Below, in pieces: positions 61,935-64,000 of a stretch of 64,000 nucleotides of DNA. Within the stretch, counting starts at the first letter, position 1; the number at the start of each line of letters is the position of its first letter. Below the pieces are notes generated by a model. The model was not told where the DNA came from and ran no database searches. It saw only the letters and a program-made list of their open reading frames with translations. This DNA comes from Crocinitomicaceae bacterium (GTDB lineage Bacteria; Bacteroidota; Bacteroidia; Flavobacteriales_D; Crocinitomicaceae), in contig JAQWHI010000006.1 in assembly GCA_029249445.1 (NCBI GenBank), positions 62,001 through 126,000 of the forward strand, read 5' to 3'. Position numbers and translations under genes: made by a program.

Positions 61935-63644
61935 ATGAAAAAATATATTGTCGTAATACTCTCCCTCTTTGTGGTCCTCTTTGCAAATGCGCAAAAGAAA
62001 GTCCACATAGAACTTACACCAAAAAATGCTGAAATCGGCGAAACATTCAATATTACAATCACTTCTTCGGTTCCCGGAAACTTGAATTTTGATAATGTCC
62101 CTGACCTATTTATTCAAGACTATAATGTCCAACGTGGGAGTAAAAAATCAATCGACCATGCAAGTGGAACGATACGGGCGGAATACTATTACACTTTCAC
62201 CGGAATGATCACAAAAGCAGGGCAGTACAATTTTGGTCCTGTTTTCATAACCAATGGAAATAAAACACACAGCTCAAATAAAGCTACAATAACAATTGGA
62301 GAGAAAGTTCAAATGCAACCTGGCGAGGTCTCATCGAACCAGTTACAAGATCCTGCATTTGGAATAATCCAAACCAACAAAAAGACAATTTACGAAGGGG
62401 CACCTCTTCTTGTGTCATGTAAAATATATGCTCAATACGATCCAACACACGTCGGCGCATATAAAAGTTATACTGTTCCTCGCTCAAACAGAAAACATTC
62501 AATAGGAAATAATGCGACAACAATTAAGCACCACATTGAACGGTTTAAAGGCCGTGAATATTACACTTTCGACTATGACAAAAACATTATATTTCCCTCC
62601 AGAATCGGAACGTTTCACATTCAACCCTTCTCTCTAAATCTCCATCAAGGATATGAAAGTTTCCCTGTAGTGTCTGGTGATATTGAAATTGAAGTATTGC
62701 CACTTCCAGAGAATCCCCCTTCAGATTTTATTGGTGGTGTTGGTAAATTTAGCATTGAAAGCAACTTGAATTCGAAAACAATTAAACAAGGTGAAGTATT
62801 TAATTTAAAAGTGAAAATATCAGGATCTGGCAACCTTCACAATATATCAGCACCAGAACTCAAGCTGCCTGATGGATTTACTGTGTATGGCGATCCGATA
62901 ATTAATGAGAGGTACTCCATTGATATTAATGGTGCCGAAGGTGAAATTGAATACGAATACAATGTCCAAGCAAAAAATGCTGGGATTACAGAATTACCTG
63001 AAACTTCAATCTCATATTTCGATCCAAACAAAGAAAAGTACATCCAAAGTCGAACCAAGGAACAAAAATTAAACGTTGTTGAGGATATCAATTTTATCGC
63101 AGCTCAAGAAAACGATAAAACGATTAAAAATAAGGACCTCGTAGTTCACCGGTCAGAGATTAGAAACATCATATCAATTGTAAAAAACAACTCACTCTTC
63201 GGTACAACCATTTTTTGGAGTTCACTCACGTTGCCTTTTCTCGCCAGTTTCTTTCTTCTTTTCTTAACAAAAAAAAGAAGTCAAATAGATGAAAATATAA
63301 AAAATAAGCAGCAACGAAATGAGCAACTTGCTCAGTTAAAAAAACATATTGAAAAAGCAAAATCAAATTCTACGACAGGCCCAGATCAACAGTTTTATCC
63401 ACACATTGAAAATGCACTGATCAAAGCCTTTGAAATAAAAATGAACCGATACGGTGAGCAAAGTCGAGAAAAACAAGAAATTTTAGAATATATTGATGAC
63501 CAAGAAAGACAAGAAAAAATACGATCAATTTTTGCTTCATGCGATCAAGCAAAATACGGATTCTCTCCAGACAAGGCCTCAAGGCTTGAAACTCTGAATA
63601 ATTTGAAAGCTGTGATTCACAATCTGAATATCATAAAATGGTAA
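61935..63644 (+). CDS. batD: BatD, exported oxygen-tolerance protein
   Basis: This 569-residue protein has a signal peptide at about 1-19 (LFANAQ) and several beta-sandwich domains (VHIELTPKNAEIGETFNITI, IGTFHIQPFSLNLHQG, GEVFNLKVKISGSGNLHNI). One transmembrane helix lies at about 430-450, followed by a cytoplasmic helical tail. I use the ATG at 61935; the longer frame from 61902 overlaps batC and lacks the signal peptide. It overlaps batE by 7 bases. Confidence 0.92.
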   Translation: MKKYIVVILSLFVVLFANAQKKVHIELTPKNAEIGETFNITITSSVPGNLNFDNVPDLFIQDYNVQRGSKKSIDHASGTIRAEYYYTFTGMITKAGQYNFGPVFITNGNKTHSSNKATITIGEKVQMQPGEVSSNQLQDPAFGIIQTNKKTIYEGAPLLVSCKIYAQYDPTHVGAYKSYTVPRSNRKHSIGNNATTIKHHIERFKGREYYTFDYDKNIIFPSRIGTFHIQPFSLNLHQGYESFPVVSGDIEIEVLPLPENPPSDFIGGVGKFSIESNLNSKTIKQGEVFNLKVKISGSGNLHNISAPELKLPDGFTVYGDPIINERYSIDINGAEGEIEYEYNVQAKNAGITELPETSISYFDPNKEKYIQSRTKEQKLNVVEDINFIAAQENDKTIKNKDLVVHRSEIRNIISIVKNNSLFGTTIFWSSLTLPFLASFFLLFLTKKRSQIDENIKNKQQRNEQLAQLKKHIEKAKSNSTTGPDQQFYPHIENALIKAFEIKMNRYGEQSREKQEILEYIDDQERQEKIRSIFASCDQAKYGFSPDKASRLETLNNLKAVIHNLNIIKW

Positions 63645-64000
63645 GAAAAGGTCTTATTTCATGCCTCTGTATTTTGATGTCATTTTGTGCATTTACCATA
63701 GATCAGAACCCTGCTTTTCAAAAAGGAATTGATGCCTTCAATAAAAAAGATTTTGCTATCGCAACAAATCATTTTGAAGAAGAATTAAAAAACACACCCA
63801 ACAACGTTTCAGCTCAATTTAACTTAGGGCTGTCCCACAGCGCTCAAAAAAACTATGGAAAAGCAATAGTAGCGTTCGAACGTGTCTTGAAACAGATGCC
63901 AATGGACTATGAAGCAATTGACAACATTAAGTATTTGTATGAAGAACTAAACAATGGTGAAGAGTGGACTTCCGATATTAGTCCACTTCAAAGAGCTCTT
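63638..64000 (+). CDS. batE: BatE, exported TPR protein (partial)
   Basis: The plus frame from the ATG at 63638 stays open to the right edge (121 codons). A signal peptide (about 1-20, LMSFCAFTIDQ) is followed by TPR repeats (FQKGIDAFNKKDFAIATNHFEEELKNTP and NVSAQFNLGLSHSAQKNYGKAIVAFERVL). In complete BatE the TPRs are followed by membrane helices and an SH3-like domain, which would lie beyond the window. It overlaps batD by 7 bases. Confidence 0.88.
   Translation, partial: MVRKGLISCLCILMSFCAFTIDQNPAFQKGIDAFNKKDFAIATNHFEEELKNTPNNVSAQFNLGLSHSAQKNYGKAIVAFERVLKQMPMDYEAIDNIKYLYEELNNGEEWTSDISPLQRAL

Noticed and set aside
1..64000. CRISPR arrays, insertion sequences, prophage or integron features
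   Set aside because: No repeated spacer array, transposase, integrase or terminal inverted repeats were seen on either strand.

Overview
The window comes from the chromosome of a member of the Bacteroidota, most likely a Flavobacteriales-type marine or freshwater bacterium. The evidence is a low G+C content; a TonB-dependent receptor paired with a DUF4249 lipoprotein; a type IX secretion (type B) sorting domain; a split transketolase; the bat (aerotolerance) operon; an HU/CCDC81-SPOR protein; few Shine-Dalgarno sequences; and repeated TAnnTTTG promoter elements, the -7 box typical of this phylum. I see no rRNA, tRNA, CRISPR array, integrase or transposase. Most of the window is ordinary core genome.

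Layout. 1-6.3 kb: surface sugar genes (DegT-type aminotransferase, rmlA-rmlC-rmlD, a UDP-sugar epimerase, an outer-membrane barrel and waaA). 6.3-8.6 kb: oxyR divergent from a peroxiredoxin/thioredoxin/small-protein operon. 8.7-11.4 kb: a divergent NRAMP-type transporter and an AtoE-type carboxylate transporter. 11.5-16.3 kb: ribD, a DMT permease, a metallo-beta-lactamase-fold hydrolase, an HU-SPOR protein and GAPDH. 16.4-19.2 kb: a large T9SS substrate (CUB plus P domain) and a small secreted partner. 19.5-23.9 kb: a transketolase split in two halves with a von Willebrand A gene between them, then a class III aminotransferase. 23.9-28.3 kb: bioA, bioD, pheT. 28.5-33 kb: TonB receptor, DUF4249 lipoprotein, rhodanese and a DUF2064 protein. 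33-37 kb: hldD, a deoxynucleoside kinase, a secreted protein of unknown function and a GH3 enzyme. 37-39.1 kb: a 32-codon membrane microgene, a BAX-inhibitor-like protein, folE and queD. 39.2-43.3 kb: tlyA, sufS-sufE-sufT, fabF. 43.4-49.4 kb: uvrA, a chimeric gene remnant, dacB and ddl. 49.6-55.3 kb: an acyltransferase, crcB-PAP2-obgE, adk-hpt and purK. 55.3-64 kb: two small genes, then moxR-DUF58-(BatD-like)-batA-batB-batC-batD-batE, running off the right edge.

How the genes work together. Envelope building is the main theme: dTDP-rhamnose, heptose and Kdo supply, D-Ala-D-Ala ligation and trimming, phospholipid acylation, outer-membrane uptake and type IX secretion. Oxidative-stress defence (OxyR, peroxiredoxin, thioredoxin and possibly Bat) and cofactor synthesis (riboflavin, biotin, pterin/queuosine, Fe-S) are the second theme.

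The points most worth a second look are the VWA gene embedded in the transketolase operon, the 32-residue membrane protein with its own promoter and terminator, the out-of-frame glycosyltransferase/WecA chimera between uvrA and dacB, the NRAMP homologue lacking the metal-binding DPGN motif, and a perfect 11-bp inverted repeat between bioD and bioA. I did not find an obviously new multi-gene system; the first two are the best candidates for undescribed biology.
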